Under the pieces are notes generated by a model. The model was not told the DNA's origin. It made no database searches and saw only the letters and a list, made by a program, of their open reading frames with translations. A stretch of DNA of 64,000 bases from Hyphococcus sp. Its GTDB lineage: Bacteria; Pseudomonadota; Alphaproteobacteria; Caulobacterales; Parvularculaceae. Location: the NCBI GenBank assembly GCA_021776245.1, contig JAJFGF010000035.1, forward strand, positions 1 through 64,000. Reading direction: 5' to 3'. This document shows, one piece after another, positions 62,243 through 64,000 of the stretch. Both the position numbers and the translations under genes were made by a program. Within the stretch, counting starts at the first letter, position 1; each line of letters opens with the position of its first letter.

Positions 62243-63517
62243 ATGGCGCATATTGTTATACTCGGGGCTGGGCTGGGCGGCGTCGTGATGGCCTATGAAA
62301 TGCGCGATGCGGCGCGCAAGGAAGACAAAATCACCGTCATTTCGGATCGGCCGACGTTTCAGTTTACGCCCTCCAACCCCTGGGTCGGCGTTGGCTGGCG
62401 CAAATCGGAGCAGATCGAAATCGATCTGGAAAAGCCGTTCAGGAAAAAGAATATCGATTTCATTCCGGTGGCAGCCAGGAAAGTTCGTCCGGAACACAAT
62501 GAAATCGAATTGATCGATGGCCAGTCCATTTCCTTCGACTTTCTTATAATAGCCACCGGGCCGGAACTGGCGTTTGACGAAATTGACGGGCTTGGCCCTG
62601 ATGGCGGCTACACACAGTCAATCTGCACGACGTCCCATGCAGCGGCGGCGCATGACGCGTTTGAAACTTTCGCGAAAAGTCCCGGTCCGATCGTCGTCGG
62701 CGCGGTGCAGGGCGCCTCCTGTTTCGGCCCCGCTTACGAATATGCTTTTATTCTCGACAGCGAATTGAGGAAACGGAAAATCCGGGACAAGGTTCCGATG
62801 ACTTTTGTGACGTCAGAGCCCTATATCGGTCATCTCGGTCTTGACGGGGTCGGCGACACCAAGGGACTTCTCGAATCTGAATTGCGCGGCCATCACATTA
62901 AGTGGATAATTAACGCGAAGATCAAACAAATCGAGCAAGGTACGGTTTTTGTCGAAGAAGTTGACGACGCCGGCGCTCGCAAAAGCGATCATGAACTGCC
63001 GTTCAATTATTCCATGTTTCTTCCGGCGTTTCGCGGCATCGAAGCGGTTCGCGAGGTTGAAGGACTGGTCAATCCGCGCGGCTTCATTCTGATCGATAAG
63101 CATCAACGCAATCCGTCCCACAAAAATATCTTCTCGATCGGGGTGTGCGTTGCGATTCCGCCAATGGGAAAAACCCCTGTTCCTGTCGGCGTTCCAAAGA
63201 CCGGGTTTATGATCGAGTCCATGACTGCGGCCACAGCAGCCAATATTCGCGAACTCCTTGACGGCAATGAGCCAACCCATGAGGCGACATGGAACGCCTT
63301 GTGCCTCGCGGATTTTGGCGACCGCGGTGTCGCTTTTGCGGCCATGCCGCAAATTCCGCCGCGCAATGTGAACTGGGCGGCGGACGGAAAATGGGTTCAC
63401 CTTGCTAAAGTGGCATTCGAAAAATACTTTATCGGCAAGGTCAAGAGCGGAAACCCCGAACCTTATTATGAAAAGGCTCTATCAAAGTTGCTCGGCCTCG
63501 AAAAACTTAAACGCTGA
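62243..63517 (+). CDS. sqr: sulfide:quinone oxidoreductase, type I
   Basis: A 424-residue flavoprotein that oxidises sulfide to sulfane sulfur and passes electrons to quinone. FAD loop ILGAGLGGVVMAYEM at 6-20. Three cysteines fall at 128, 160 (QGASCFGPAYEY) and 354 (NALCLADFGDRG), within one residue of the essential set in Rhodobacter SQR (127, 159, 353). IFSIGVCVAIP and PKTGFMIESMTAATAANI are family motifs. Forty-four bp after the barrel gene in the SqrR-controlled operon. It is peripheral to the inner membrane. Confidence 0.93.
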   Translation: MAHIVILGAGLGGVVMAYEMRDAARKEDKITVISDRPTFQFTPSNPWVGVGWRKSEQIEIDLEKPFRKKNIDFIPVAARKVRPEHNEIELIDGQSISFDFLIIATGPELAFDEIDGLGPDGGYTQSICTTSHAAAAHDAFETFAKSPGPIVVGAVQGASCFGPAYEYAFILDSELRKRKIRDKVPMTFVTSEPYIGHLGLDGVGDTKGLLESELRGHHIKWIINAKIKQIEQGTVFVEEVDDAGARKSDHELPFNYSMFLPAFRGIEAVREVEGLVNPRGFILIDKHQRNPSHKNIFSIGVCVAIPPMGKTPVPVGVPKTGFMIESMTAATAANIRELLDGNEPTHEATWNALCLADFGDRGVAFAAMPQIPPRNVNWAADGKWVHLAKVAFEKYFIGKVKSGNPEPYYEKALSKLLGLEKLKR

Positions 63518-63546
63518 AACCCGAAATGAAGAGGGATGATCGAACA

Positions 63547-64000
63547 ATGCCTCAGTACGGAAATACCGGCCATGTAAAAGACGCGATTGGCGTTTTTGAG
63601 AATGAAATCGACCTAAGATCGGCAATTGACGCATTGCTCACATCTGGTTTCAACCGAGCCGATCTTAGCCTTCTCGCTGGCGAAAAAGCATTGCGCGAAA
63701 AGCTTGCGGGTTTATATCAAAACGTCCAAGAGTTGGAGGACGATCCGGAGACGCCCCACGTCGCCTATGTTTCCAAGGAAACAATCGGCGAAGCTGAAGG
63801 CGCGGTGATCGGCGCGCCCATGTATATCGCAGGCGCGACTGCGGCTGGCGTTGTGGCAGCGGCAGGCGGGCCGCTGGCGACCGGTCTTGCGGCGATCACT
63901 GCAGCTGCCGGCGCGGGGGCTGCGCTTGGCGCTGTATTCGCGCGCATGATTGGGCGGCGCCATGCAGACTATATTGAGAAACAGCTGGATCATGGCGGTA
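63547..64000 (+). CDS. glycine-zipper stress-type protein, 5' part
   Basis: The first 151 codons are inside the window. The N-terminal part (VKDAIGVFENEIDLRSAIDALLTSGFNRADLSLLAGE) resembles the general-stress 17M-like domain; the middle has an Ala/Gly-rich helix (AAGVVAAAGGPLATGLAAITAAAGAGAALGAVFARMIG) similar to glycine zippers. It begins 29 bp after sqr, so likely the next gene of that operon. The C-terminus is cut by the window edge. Function unknown. Confidence 0.7.
   Translation, partial: MPQYGNTGHVKDAIGVFENEIDLRSAIDALLTSGFNRADLSLLAGEKALREKLAGLYQNVQELEDDPETPHVAYVSKETIGEAEGAVIGAPMYIAGATAAGVVAAAGGPLATGLAAITAAAGAGAALGAVFARMIGRRHADYIEKQLDHGG

Overview
The window is chromosomal DNA (roughly mid-50s % GC by eye) from an alphaproteobacterium. 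The evidence is the adjacent divK and pleD cell-cycle genes, a phasin with TGC-N3-GCA operator-like sites, clpS-clpA, a long PutA, an alphaproteobacterial type DinB, tdh/kbl, an exosortase cluster and several families of short intergenic palindromes typical of that class. Genus cannot be fixed from the sequence alone. No rRNA, complete tRNA or CRISPR array was seen.

Region 1 (1-4.2 kb) is accessory. It opens with the 3' end of an IS630-type transposase, which abuts a four-gene minus-strand operon encoding a double ubiquitin-like protein, an E2-like protein, a JAMM peptidase and an E1/ThiF adenylyltransferase. Gene content and order match bacterial ISG15-like (BIL, bilABCD) anti-phage systems. 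The E1 gene runs into the insertion-sequence end and seems to have lost its C-terminus. A divergent XRE repressor and ImmA/IrrE protease pair sits next to it, with three inverted repeats in the shared promoter region. A candidate structured RNA gene with its own promoter follows at about 4.5-4.7 kb.

Region 2 (4.8-20 kb): an orphan acidic protein, a sarcosine-oxidase-like flavoenzyme with a GNAT, and an exosortase-type polysaccharide cluster (glycosyltransferase, FemAB/CelD-like acyltransferase, AsnB-type amidotransferase, exosortase). Then acetyl-CoA synthetase, a TetR-HlyD-ABC ATPase-ABC permease efflux operon with a 36-bp perfect palindrome touching the tetR start codon, and a D,D-carboxypeptidase carrying a SPOR domain.

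Region 3 (20-53 kb) is mostly housekeeping: phasin, clpS-clpA, a HIT/DUF2007/GNAT/RidA run, dinB, divK-pleD, rpmG, purB, an OmpA-family protein, tdh and kbl (threonine to glycine and acetyl-CoA), a LytS/LytTR two-component pair, putA, and a thiolase plus FadB/J-type pair for fatty acid beta-oxidation.

Region 4 (50.8-64 kb) has a stress or sulfur flavour: SulP transporter, DUF1003 and CBS proteins, a LysR regulator, a small Cys-rich ORF with a perfect FNR-type box, then a SqrR/BigR-type persulfide-sensing ArsR repressor divergent from DUF2892, an RND/MMPL transporter, a LolA-like protein, an outer-membrane beta-barrel and a type I sulfide:quinone oxidoreductase. The sulfide sensor and sulfide oxidase bracket an envelope transport module whose substrate is unknown. 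The window ends inside a glycine-rich stress-type protein gene.
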